64,000 nucleotides of DNA from Jacaranda mimosifolia (lineage: Eukaryota; Streptophyta; Magnoliopsida; Lamiales; Bignoniaceae). The number at the start of each line of letters is the position of its first letter. Position 1 is the stretch's first letter. The stretch spans positions 17,312,501-17,376,500 of the forward strand of contig CM032133.1 in NCBI GenBank assembly GCA_018894105.1. The letters run 5' to 3'. The notes beneath the pieces were generated by a model. It searched no databases. It was not told the origin of the DNA and was given only the letters and a program-made list of their open reading frames with translations. Positions 34,687 through 46,762 of this stretch are shown here, in pieces. The position numbers were made by a program, and so were the translations under genes.

Positions 34687-37600
34687 ATTTAATCAACACA
34701 CACATATATTACATAAATAAAACCATAAGAATAATCTACATTATATATACATAAACAAAAGTTCAATAAAAGAAAGGATGACACATGTCTAACATCGCCA
34801 ACTATGAAAGAAATGGTATGTCTGTTATTTTGTAATAGAGAGATGGTAGGATTGTATCCTCTTCAACGATCTTTTCTATTTCATGTTTACATAAGCAAAC
34901 AATCAACTAGATTTTATACTAATAATTTTCCATATCAAGGAAAATTGCATGAGTTAAGCAACGAAATATAGTTACATTCACATGAGCTTGCAGATAAAAT
35001 GTTGGCTAAATTGAAAAGATGCAAACTTGCCATAATCACACCCACCATCCGTTGGTAAGAAAATGTAATTTTGGATATTGGTATTATTAGGGAAAAAGTT
35101 AGGTCATCAATTAATTGTGTAGATCTTCACACATGTACTAGAACATTCCTGAATTTTGTCTCATGCAATGTGGAAGCAACTATATCTCAAAAAGTCTTGC
35201 AAAAAATAGATCAACATGTGCTAATGTATTTGAAATACTCAACTGCTGTAGGGATCGGCAGAACTTATCAGGGTATAAATATTGACTGGATTAGCTTAAT
35301 CTCTTTATCTTTGAATTTTCTAACATAAAGTCTGGATTAGAATAATACTTAAGTCTAGACTCAAATCAAAACATAATCAAAACAAATTTTCTAACCTAAT
35401 ATAACTAAAATTAGAGAACCAGGTTTCTTTCTTAGCATTGATTTAATTGAACAAAACAAATTACTATCATTTGCGTTGAAATCACTAAAACACGTGAGTT
35501 GCAGAACAAAAGTTCAAATGAACAAATTGTTTCTGGTTAACCCAAATGAGATACAAAAAGTAAAAGAAACAAACTCACGGATAATGGAGTGATTACAATC
35601 TAAATGAATCCAGTCGGTCCACACACGTTTACATCACTAGTGCTGCCATGATTAAAAGCCAAAAATTCAACATTTTGTTAAACTAGGGCAATAGCACAGA
35701 TTGAGATAACAAATTTACGATCCACAAAATCATAAAGGGAAAAGACCACCTACTGCACAATTACTATAGACAGTTCTGATCGCGAGCCAAATTAGAGTCA
35801 GACGTTGAATTTGTTGGTTGATTTAGTCCGATTATAGGCTAAAAAAAAAGCAGTCTGATGGCACTTTCACCTCAAGCAGGAGAGTTGTGATTTAGGTTTG
35901 ATTTTTCTAAAAAGGCGAATTGGGGGTTCTTGTTTTCTGTCTACCAAGAGGACAAAGGAAAAGTTGGACAAAGCACAATATTATCCGAGTAAAAATAGAT
36001 AAGGGCATCATACACATGTGATGAGATTAAGAGAGATTGTTGTGGTGCCTAATCTATAGTGGCAATCTCACGTATCAAATACTCTGACCTATATCATCCA
36101 CCAATACAATCTGTGTTATTAGCTAATCACCATATCAAGTGCGGCCCTAGATCATACGCTGTTATTATGTTTATTCATGATGTCAAACAATTTTATTTTT
36201 GACAAATTCTGGTGTTATCAATATATTTTATGTTACTAAATATTATATAAAATTTTTCAAATAAACTAATCAAATTGCTTAATATTACATGCAGAAAAAT
36301 TTAAGTTGGTTGGTTAACAGTTGTAATAGAATAATAATTTTGAAGCAGGATAAAAGGAGGAATATAATAAGTGCCTACTTATATAGGAATAAGTAATTTA
36401 GGTCATTATTGAATTTAAATGCAATGTTACTGGACCATGGTATTGATTATAACTATTATCTTTGGAAGTGGATTTTAAGGACATAAATTTAAAATTGTTA
36501 TAAGGTGAAATGTACAAATTTTATATTACACTGTGTGATCCTACATAATTATTTTGTCAAATTATGATACTAATATATTGATATATAAAAGCTATATTCA
36601 TATATTTTTCATAATTTTATATTTAATTTGAATACAATATCCATATATAATATATATCCTATCAATAATTATTTGAATACTATAAAAACTATATTAATGT
36701 ATTATTTTTTTAATAATTTTCTACTCAATTTTAGTAAATATTGAATATACATACATTATATTAATTAATTTTTTAATATATATTTTTTGTGTAGGAAAAA
36801 TATGAAAATTTGTAGGGAATGATGCAATTTCAAGAACATTTAATCTAATGATACACAAGTCACATTGATATAAAATATTATTATATTTTATTTATTCCAA
36901 CTATTAGATTGTATTCAATAAAATTTCTATTAAAATTTTCTTAAATTAGTTTTTTTGTTTAATATTTGTAATATTTATAGAAAATATAAATATCAAAAGT
37001 ACAATTATATTAAATATAATAAATTTTTAAATTTAAAATTATTACCTGATGCAACGCATGGGATAGAAGCTAGTATATAAGCTAAATTAAATAAACAAGG
37101 AAGTTTAATTGGTGTAACATTTATGCCGTTCTATTTATATTTTTTTGGATAATATCAAATGCAATATCATCAAATAGTCTAATAGTTCTAATTAAATTAG
37201 GCAACAGATAACATTAGAATTGTGAAAATGTACAAATGTTGTGATTGGTTGTGGAATTTTTTCTGAAATATGTTTATGAGAATGAGTTGGTTTGTGAATT
37301 ATGAGATTTGAATTTTATGTTTTATATGAAATATTGTGCATTTAATAAATATAGACAACTTGTTTTAATCAATTGTATGAGTTTTTTTTATAATATTCTC
37401 ATTGCAATTTATTTTGTATAGATGAGCTTCTTGAAAAAATTCAATAAATTTTAATTTATTTGATATATAAATAGAAAATAATGATTAAATGATTAGTTTA
37501 GTTTCATTTGATTAGAGCGTGTTTAAAGGTTTTAAGTAATTAATTATAAATATTTTCCAAGTGCATGCGATATTATTTATTTGAGTAATTTTCTTTTGGT

Positions 37601-38399
37601 ATTACAATACATGATCATGTGCACATATTAATCCTTTTGAAATAATGGAATATTTTGTAAGAATTTTGGTCATTTCAAATTAACAATATTTACGTGTTAA
37701 AATAGGAAACTCTTTCCCAAAGTTTGGGAAAAGGAGTCAAAATACGAATGAGTTGGAGTTTGGGTATTTTTTCACAAACAAGCGCAAATGCATGATTAAA
37801 AACGGGTTTTCAGAAAATAAGCTCACAGGCAAATGCTGCTCTTCGTACTAAAGAAATTCGTAATAATTCATTTTTTCAGAAATTGATTTATCTATAAGTT
37901 AATTAATTCATAATTAAATATCTCGTCCAAGTTGTTGAATAATTTAAATTTATTCTCTTAAATAATATTCAAAAATAATGACTACACAAAGTACTTTAAT
38001 TTAAAAATTAAAAAATATATATATTGTTATAATGAGAGATTGTTTTACGTTTAAAATGGAAGTAAGATTTTACTTTTCACATAGTTTCTCAACAATGAAA
38101 GTTGAAGGATAAAATATAGAATTTAGCATAAAAAAATAATTTGAATACCAATTTTATTAATATTTCAAACTTGTTATTTAAATTATCTTTTAAAAATGAT
38201 GATTTTCATAAAGTTATAATTTTAATCTTCACAAAATTCACAAACTCAAAAATTTATATTATCAAAACTAAAACTCCCATCATCGATTTTCATTTTTATT
38301 ATGTCAAATGATTAATAAAATCTTAATTTTACTCTACAATTTAGATTACTTTACACATTAATTTTAAATGACTCAAAAAATAATTTTATATGTATAAAA
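34687..38399. other. Intergenic, very AT-rich
   Basis: No gene recognised. From 36.2 to 38.4 kb AT content is extreme, with many TATTTA/AATATA runs. The possible Helitron end at 37,041-37,074 is listed separately. Confidence 0.5.
37043..37073 (+). mobile_element. Possible Helitron 3' terminus
   Basis: TACCTGATGCAACGCATGGG can form a short imperfect hairpin (ATGC-AAC-GCAT with flanking CC/GG), followed 6 bp later by CTAG and then T. Plant Helitrons end in a short GC hairpin a few bases before CTRR and insert 5' of a T, and their hairpins are often of the CCCGTGCATTGCACGGG kind. The AT-rich sequence upstream would be the element body. Its 5' TC end was not found. Confidence 0.35.
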
Positions 38400-38502
38400 A
38401 TCGCACGCAACATTGCTCAATTTGATTATAGTACCAGTATTGTTTCTCTTCTTTTGAATCTCAATTCGTCATTTTTAATGGAGAACAGGATAATCCGTGA
38501 AA

Positions 38503-38508
38503 CACGTG
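38503..38508 (+). promoter_or_regulatory. G-box CACGTG upstream of the ferrochelatase gene
   Basis: CACGTG in GAAACACGTGGCC lies about 1.4 kb before the first certain ferrochelatase exon and at the start of a less AT-rich block (38,470-38,670). A CCAAT element (38,624) and a possible splice donor (TCT/GTAAGAATTCC at 38,669) follow. G-boxes bind bZIP and bHLH light regulators such as HY5 and PIFs (established for tetrapyrrole genes); their use here is inference. The block could be promoter plus a 5' untranslated exon. Confidence 0.35.
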
Positions 38509-39884
38509 GCCAAATGTCAAGGGACAAACAAAATTACAAAATAGCCACTGCTAAGCAAACATCTTTTGAGAAATCAAGGTCTTCCAACTCCAATAATCAG
38601 ACGAAAAATCTCTGCAGAAATGAACCAATCAATGAATATTCGAGTTCAAGCGCCGTCTCCATCTCTGTAAGAATTCCTTAGTGTTTCTTTCTTTTTTTCG
38701 TATATTCTGTTTTGCGCTCTTCTATACTGTGTTCACAGGTGTGCTTATATTGTGTGTAAACCGTACTAATCAATCGTTACGATGATTGTTAATATCCCGA
38801 TGGAATAAATAAGTTGTGATTTATATATAATTTTAGCAATCTTCACCTTTTGAACATTTTTTTGGATATTTTATTTTCTTTGACGTGGGATTGGAGCCGC
38901 TCATTTTATGTTATTCCATGCTCCAAAAACTCTGTCAATTAGGCTCGGCGTCCATTCTTCGACAATGGTGTAAGATTTTAATTCATGGGCTCTAGCATGT
39001 AAGCGGGCTTGCTTTAGTTGCATATATATAATACTATAATGTTGTGGACCACTCACTTGTAATTTGGAAAGAAACTTCATGCCGCATGTTGGGTTGTATG
39101 GCTGTTTGTTGTTAGATGGGGAGGTGTGGGGCTCATATATTTGCTGGAACAGTTGCAGCTTTCTCATCTGCTGCAGCCCTGGCCATTTGGTTGGGCTTGA
39201 TTTAGACTAGCTTAATGTAATTGGACAAGAAAATTGGGATGTGGCTGGAGGATAATACAACTTGAAAGGCTTAATAGAAGGCAATTAAGCAATGTATTTG
39301 GAAATTGAGACTATATGCCTTTTAGCTTCAACTAGTTAGGGATGATGCCAGATACCTTATTCATGTGGTGCAAGGGGTGCAAGATGGATATTTTGACTCA
39401 CATTATAGCACGATATAGGAATTTTTAAGGGGGCAAACTTTTGAATTTCATTTCATTTATACATAACATTTGAGATTATACCCACTTGAGGTGGGTGGCT
39501 GACAGTCTGCCCCCCACTCCGTCTGAGGATTTAGTTGGCAAATGCTGCTGATTACTTATGGTTTGCATGTTCATCACTAAGTCATGGCCTACTTCGTTGA
39601 GAATTGGGAGAAAGTTGAGAGAGAGAGGAGTTAGTTCTTGTAGATATATTCCATCCCAAATATCTAGGTGCGAACCAAGTATACTTGAAAATTTGGTTTC
39701 GTCTTCAAAATGGCTGAGCTCTTGAATGTGGTGAAGGCTTAGGTCACTTAAGGTGAAAGAATTGTGCAGAATGCACTGAAATACAGAGTACCAATTTTCT
39801 TTCTTTCTCTTATTTTTGGTGTGTGTATCTGTGTGTGTTTTGCCCTAGTTTGTTGCATGTAATATGGTAATGATCTTATTTCAG

Positions 39885-42800
39885 ATGCTTTTAACGCATT
39901 TTTTCTCAGACTGCTGCCTGCACAAGCCAAATTCTCCTCTCTGGGGATATGTCCCTGCAAAAGGGGGCAGTTGGAGGCTTTTGCCAGTTCTAATTTATCA
40001 AAAACATCCTCAGTTACCAACTGTTCTTTAGGATGGTCCAAGACACATTCCACAGTAATGGGGCGGTCACTTAACAAGTGTTCGTCTCAATTAGGAGCAC
40101 TGGTTACTTCTGGATCTCCAGAAGTGTCCACTACTCCACTTGTGGGGAATGAAAAGATAGGAGTATTATTACTGAACCTTGGAGGCCCTGAGACTCTGGA
40201 TGATGTACAACCGTTCTTGTTTAACCTTTTTTCTGATCCAGTAAGCATCCTTCAATAAGGTTGTGCTTTTGATTTTTACTGCTAAAATGTTCTAAATCGT
40301 TCACTGTTCTTGTTTTATTGTGAACTGGATATTAGGATATTATTCGACTGCCAAGATTGTTTCGGTTTCTACAAAGGCCTTTGGCAAAATTCATATCTGT
40401 TGTGAGATCCCCAAAGAGTAAAGAAGGATACGCTTCAATAGGTGGTGGTTCTCCTCTGCGGCGTATAACTGATGCTCAGGCATGATTATATCTTGAAGTC
40501 AATTAGAAAGCTCGTTACTATTCTGTAATGGATCTAATTAACTCTTACACTTGAATTTCTATAAAACTCTGCTTGATTTGTTACAAATACATAAAATAAG
40601 GAAATATGAAACAGGTTACCTTTTATTTTCATATTTTAATGTTCTGTCTATATTTGTGGTTTAACAAAAGCTGTTGACAAATGAGGTATATCAAGCAATT
40701 AAGTACCAATAAAACAGCTAAGTACAGGAATTTTCTATGTACTTGTATCATGTTGGTTGTTTTCTATGTGTTTGTGGCAATAGGAGAATGAGTAAATTAT
40801 CCTGTTTGGAGTAATGAAAACATATATGTGCACACACACACACACATATATATTTTCACCTGTTGGAGCAGTCAGTTTATTCCTGCTTTGTTGAATTTCT
40901 TGACAGATGAGTTCAAATAGGATTTTAGTGCTTGCTTTTGTAATTTGGCCACATGTTGAAAGCATCACTACTGCAATCTGCCGTGAAAAGTGAAAATACA
41001 ATAGAATTAGTAACAATTACATGGTAAGACTCTCTGATTTTACTAGTTAACTTGATCCATATCCTTTCTCTAGGCTGAGGACTTGAGAAAGGCGCTATGT
41101 GCCAAGAATGTTCCTGCAGAGGTGTATGTTGGCATGCGTTACTGGCATCCATTTACAGAAGAAGCTATTGGACAGGTATCCTTAATGCCAGTTTAATTTC
41201 AAGTGACTGTTTCCAAGTGATTGTGGATTATTTAACTTGGTTCTTTATAAATGCTAATTCGTAAATTGTTTTATGTTTATTTTCTTGCATGCTAACAAGG
41301 GATTAACAAATGAATTTTTTTCTTAATTCTTAATTTTGAACCTATTATGTACATGCTCCACTCAACTTTTTCTCAAGCCAGTTCGCAAATTTGTTTCCTG
41401 CTCTCTTTAAAGCTGGTGGAATAGCTCCTTGTACTTTTCTACCCGAAACATTGCCTCTTTCAATCACAAATTATGTTAATAATTTTAACATTCAACGAAA
41501 CAACTTTGCAAGAGTTCTGATGATTTTTGTTGTGATTTTAATATTATTTCTGAATATATAGGTATCAATATGATCTTCCATTCAAAATGGTTAGTTTGAC
41601 CCAAGAAAGTGAAAGATGCCATTGACATTATTGGCAGGAGTAGTATTGCTCATTGCATAATTTTTTTGTAAAATATTATCCTAAAGCAGTAGCTCTCCCT
41701 CAGTTGGGCTTTTCAAAGTTTCTGGGTTTGAATATTAGATTGGTTTACCAATAGTTTATGTCTTCTTTTGCTTTTGGTTTATTTAGATTAAACGAGATAA
41801 GATTACAAAACTTGTTGTGCTTCCTCTCTACCCTCAATTCTCAATATCAACAAGTGGTTCAAGCCTTCGACTACTGGAGAGTATATTCAGGTAACGTATC
41901 CTTGCATGTGGCACTGACATCATGCCGCCTGTAATTACTGTTAAAAACCTGATTCACGTGGCAATGGGTTGAATTTTAGGGAGGATGAATATCTAGTTAA
42001 TATGCAGCACACTGTTATTCCTTCCTGGTACCAGCGTGAAGGATATATAAAAGCCATGGCTGATTTGATTGAAAAGGAGTTGGGAAACTTTGACAGCCCA
42101 GAGGAGGTAATCCCGGCTCTCGGCAGTCATTTTGTTGTCTTCATGTGATTGGTTATTATCCTACTACTGCAATGAATTTTGATGCTTTGCAAATTGTGCT
42201 CTATTTTCCTGGCTATTTCTTTCTGAAGAAATTTCTCCAATGCACCCGACTTTGGCCTTTCTTTGAGGAAATGGTGATCATTTTTCGAACATTTGGTCTT
42301 TATTTATATTTCTGGTTCCATTCCATGATAAGCATTGTGTTCTTGCTCTCCCTCTCTGCTGTTGTTTGCTTAGCTGGCTCCTTTTACTTTTGCTTTCTAG
42401 TTTGCCACTATGAACTCCTGAAATGTCCTAATACATGTGTAATCTGAATATTAATATATTTTTTTGTTGATGAATATGTTCTATTTGTTATTACAGGTGA
42501 TGGTTTTCTTTAGTGCTCATGGGGTACCCCTTGCATATGTGGAGGAAGCTGGAGACCCATACAAAGCTGAGATGGAGGAATGTGTTGACTTGATCATGGA
42601 AGAACTGGAAAAGAGAAGGATAAATAATGCATACACCCTTGCGTATCAGGTACTTCAGCTTTGTTTTATGCTGGCTGAAAATGACTGGTCCAGATATCTT
42701 GTGCACCATTCGTGGTATCTTATAAATTGGTCCAAACTCAGTTATCCAGCATATGCAAAATTGTTAAGGATTTTTTCTGTTACAGATTTACTTGCATTGT

Positions 42801-45327
42801 ATGCATTCATGGGGAATCTTACAAGAAGTTCTTCCAGATTCCTCTAATTTGAACGATAAAATTTGAATGTAATTTGCATATATAAAAGTCTTCATTCTAG
42901 GCCATGAGCCTGACACATAATATCATATGGATCCAATTTCACTACTTCAGCTTTGGTTTCTGCAGGCCGAAAATGATTAGTCGAGATTTTTGGTGCACAG
43001 TTTTGGTATCTTATAAGCAGGTCCAATCTCAGATATCCCGCATAAGTAAAATAATTAAACATTTTTCTGCTACAGATTTACTTGTTTGTATGTTTTCATG
43101 TGGAATCTCAAGAAAAAGTTCCAAAGCCATCCAATTTCAAACAATAAATTTGTATTTACTTTGCATATATAACAGTCTTTATCTTACCTTGTATTCTAAG
43201 TACATTAAAGTAGCTATGCTTAAACAGTCATAATTTATGGGTCTTTCCACCTATAGGGAATAAGATTTACAAGTAGCCTCTGGGTGTAATGGACTGTTTC
43301 ACACGTACCGATTGCCTCCGTTGGTCTTTAGAGCTCACATCTGATGTGGTGTGCTTCAATTTTCATGTAAAGCATGTCAACCCAATAAAGTTGATATGCT
43401 TCAAGTAAGTTGGATGCTCTTTATCAATGTGTCATATGTCATCTTCTTACATGATATTAACGAAAACTAAGATAATACCTATAATAGCCCAGTATTTCAC
43501 ATATTTTATAGGGAAATTCAGCAAATATAAAGATGGTCAATGTGTCTGGTTAGCAACAGTTTTGTTCCATCAGTATATAGATGATTCAAATGCCTGTTTG
43601 ACCATGCTGAACTTGCTTTAAGAACACATTTTAAAGTTACACATTTGCCAGCAAATTTCAGAGTTTTTAATTCCAACATGCTGGGACAGATCTATATGAG
43701 TAAAAATATTTATTCAGATTTAACTTTTTGAGGCCAACTTTTGTCGTTATCACGGAGCTTTAAAACCGAACATACTATGTAGCTCCATAGTTCTTTCTCT
43801 ACTAATATTCAGGTCCACTCTGCCTAAAAGCTTCAGTTACTTTATAATGCTTCATGGCTTATTGGGTTGCTTCGTTATTTTGGTTCTCTTGACCATAGGG
43901 CGAGCAATCAATTGCATTTACTTTTATACATTGCCCTTCAAGTGTTAAATATTATGTTCTTAATCTTTTGTGCTTTACCTTATTTCATTGTTTGCTGTAA
44001 TTTAGTTTGGTTTATCAATTTGCTGCAGAGTAGGGTTGGGCCTGTGGAGTGGTTGAAACCCTACACAGATGAGACGATTGTTGAGCTTGGACGGAAAGGA
44101 GTGAAGAGACTTCTAGCTGTCCCAATTAGGTACATCTCAACCATCACCAGTTTTGCCATGCTGTTTGAAATTATCCAAACTCGTCTTTTGCCAAATTTTC
44201 CTTCCTTATTTATTATTTTTTGTTGGGGGTTGGCTCTGAATCATATAGCAAGTTCTGTTATACATTGGATGCTTACATGTTTCACTATTGATATTTACTA
44301 CAGTTTTGTTAGCGAACATATTGAAACATTAGAGGAAATAGATGTTGAGTACAAAGAGTTGGCTCTAGAATCTGGCATAGAGAAATGGGGACGTGTTCCT
44401 GCACTTGGTTGTGAACCCACTTTCATTTCGGATTTGGCCGATGCTGTAATTGATAGTCTTCCATACGTTGGAGCAATGGCTGTCTCAAATCTTGAAGCTC
44501 GACAGGTGAACTGAAAATTCAGCATTTACATTGACTTAGCATTTTTCACATTATCTACATATCTTTGATGAAATATAAAGGATATATCAGCAGTTTATAC
44601 ATTCCAAGGAGATGAAGTCTTAATTTCGCGCATTAGCCATTGAGAACCCTAATATGATCGATCACTCTACCTAGCTTGTGCCGCGGGGAGGGGGGGGGAG
44701 TGGGGGTTAGAGTTATTTAATAATTATGATATGTTGTATACTAATGAAGGTGTGCCATGATGCCTGCACCCCCCCACCCCCAGCAAAAAAAATAAGAATT
44801 AAAAAATAAAGACACGCACACACACACCCCCATCCTTCCCCTATCACCTGCCATAAAAACAGAATCCATACAATATAATGCTTCCAGAAACGCAATTTTA
44901 TATGTCATAAGTCAACTGTTGGGAGTGAAATGACTTGCTACTAAGTTTTTCTTTTTCGTTTTTTGTTTTGTATGATTAATCCTAAGGACGGCAATTTTCT
45001 GTTTCTTGATGTCTCCAGATTTGTTTATGTTTCCTTTTAGTATTCTGCTGCTTGTATGACTGTGAACTGTCACATCTGATTAGCATTTATCAATTTCTTC
45101 TGCAGTCTTTAGTTCCACTTGGCAGTGTAGAAGAGCTACTGGCAGCATATGATTCACAGCGTAGGGAGCTTCCTCCTCCTGTGGTAGTCTGGGAATGGGG
45201 TTGGACAAAAAGTGCTGAGACATGGAACGGAAGAGCGGCCATGTTGGCAGTGCTTGTTCTACTGGTACTTGAAGTGACCACTGGAGAAGGTTTTCTGCAT
45301 CAATGGGGTATATTGCCCTTATTTTGA
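39885..45327 (+). CDS. FC2: Ferrochelatase, chloroplastic, FC2 type with C-terminal CAB motif
   Basis: Inserts Fe2+ into protoporphyrin IX to make haem in the plastid. Nine exons are read without stops: 39,885-40,240; 40,336-40,479; 41,074-41,175; 41,787-41,890; 41,980-42,106; 42,497-42,649; 44,029-44,129; 44,304-44,505; 45,106-45,327 (TGA). Together they give about 502 residues; family length is about 500-510. The N-terminal ~75 residues are Ser-rich and transit-peptide-like. Then follow [64 protein letters not shown], the signature [19 protein letters not shown] with the catalytic His, and [17 protein letters not shown]. The last exon adds a membrane segment with the light-harvesting motif [20 protein letters not shown], which marks FC2 (green tissue) rather than FC1. 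Intron 2 has a GC donor (CAG/GCATG); all others are GT-AG. The first exon must end one base into a codon (reading ..[17 protein letters not shown]). The start codon was not found, probably because it lies in a tiny upstream exon. Confidence 0.96.
42652..43190 (+). repeat. Tandem duplication inside ferrochelatase intron 6
   Basis: A ~250-bp block starting TTCAGCTTTG (42,652) recurs from about 42,945. The copies share GCTGAAAATGA / GCCGAAAATGA, TGGTATCTTATAA, a CAGATTTACTTG stretch and TTTGCATATATAA(C)AGTCTT. It lies wholly inside the intron after the HGVP exon and does not touch the coding sequence. Confidence 0.7.
44681..44783. repeat. G-rich and C-rich tracts in ferrochelatase intron 8
   Basis: GCGGGGAGGGGGGGGGAGTG GGGG (44,682-44,705) is followed about 65 bp later by a C tract, CACCCCCCCACCCCC (44,767-44,781). 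The two tracts are complementary and could pair in the transcript, and the G tract also meets a G-quadruplex pattern (four G-runs). Confidence 0.5.
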
Positions 45328-46762
45328 TGACAAAAGGGTTTTCACTTATCTCCTCCATCGTCCCTCTCATCTCACATCTTTGTATAAATGCACTTATACG
45401 TACTTATATGGGCTCTCCTTCACAGAGAACTTTAGGGAGAAAATTGAGGATATGAAAATATCAATATTAATTAGATATGAAGAATAAAGGTCTGCATGTC
45501 ATCGGAAGTCTGATTCTGAGTCTTGGTCTTATGGATTCTGAAAAGCAGCTGTGACACTTATGGCCTTTGCAGTAGGTTCTAATTGAGTGGAAAAAGTCCT
45601 ATTGGAAAAAGAGGGGTTGGATAGGAGAAGAAAATGAGAAGGTTAGAATTATAAATAACTAAAAGAATGAAAAAGCACATATGATTCTTAGATAATTTGT
45701 CTTCTGTACATCTTGTTCAAGGTCTATTCAAGCTCACCCAATTTACAATTTCTTTCTTTTGCTTCCTGTACCCAACGATATAGGTTTGTGTAAAGTCTTT
45801 CTTTCTCTCAATTCTCTTTTGATGCTCTACTTTCTTCTCAAATTTTGGCACCAATTGAATAGAATATTATTACCCTCAGCACACCTTGGCGCATTCTTTA
45901 TACTGATGCTAAGTTATTGTATCAACATTACAGTATCTGAAATGAAGGCCAAGTATATTTCTCCTCTCTCTCTCTCTCTCTCTCTCCCTCCCTCTCCCTC
46001 CTTTAAGCCATACTTCATATTCTTCTGATGATTCTTATCATCTTAGTGATGAATGTTTATACAGTTGATATTTGTGACAGCATAATTCAGATACAAAATA
46101 TATACTCTCTCAATGTTTCCTGTATTGTCTTTGTTGTTATCATTCTGGGCTTTCTGTTTATTACTCCATTTCTCCTGTGATCTTCAGTTATCTATCCACT
46201 GGATGCTAACTCTAATTGCAACATACATAAGATATATTGCTTTGCATGCTCTAAAGTCATCCGTTTTACTCATTTTCTTAGTCTGGTGCATTGGTCAATA
46301 TGATGAGAAATGTGTGTGTGCTCGTGCTGTTTACTGGCATACCTTATATAATTTGCAGGTCGGTCATCCATATGTTATATTCACACATATGGTAAGATAC
46401 TTTTTCATGTATTTTTCCATGACGCAGTAAGATGCAACTTTTAGTTCAAATTTTATGCATTTCCATGCATGAAATTATTATGTCAAAGGAAGTATATCTT
46501 CTATGTGATACCAAGTATAATTTATCTTTTTCTTCTAACTTAGGGTAGCCCCTGCTGGTTGAATATATTTGTAGCCAAATCCAGGTAAACTTTTTCAACT
46601 TTAAGTAGAGTTATATGTGACAGAGAAAGCAAGGTCCTGTTTGTGGAGATTGAAAAATCAAATCTTCAGCCATGTGCAGGACTATTTGCATTTATAGTAT
46701 AGTTCACTTGAGCAAACTGTTTGATCCTGCTGTTAAATTGAAGAATGCAAGAATTCTAGTGC
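45328..46762. other. 3' ends and spacer between ferrochelatase and SnRK2
   Basis: The two genes converge here. The stretch holds the 3' untranslated regions and a (CT)n run at 45,962-45,998. No further gene seen. Confidence 0.6.

Noticed and set aside
38478..38681. A small ORF (MENRIIRETRGQMSRDKQN...) as the first ferrochelatase exon
   Set aside because: Its splice phase at 38,669 (phase 0) does not fit the next exon, which needs one base of a split codon; it is more likely promoter or untranslated leader.
43867..44514. A 215-codon frame covering two ferrochelatase exons
   Set aside because: It runs through the intron between 44,130 and 44,303; the true exons have clean splice sites and match the family only without the intron text.
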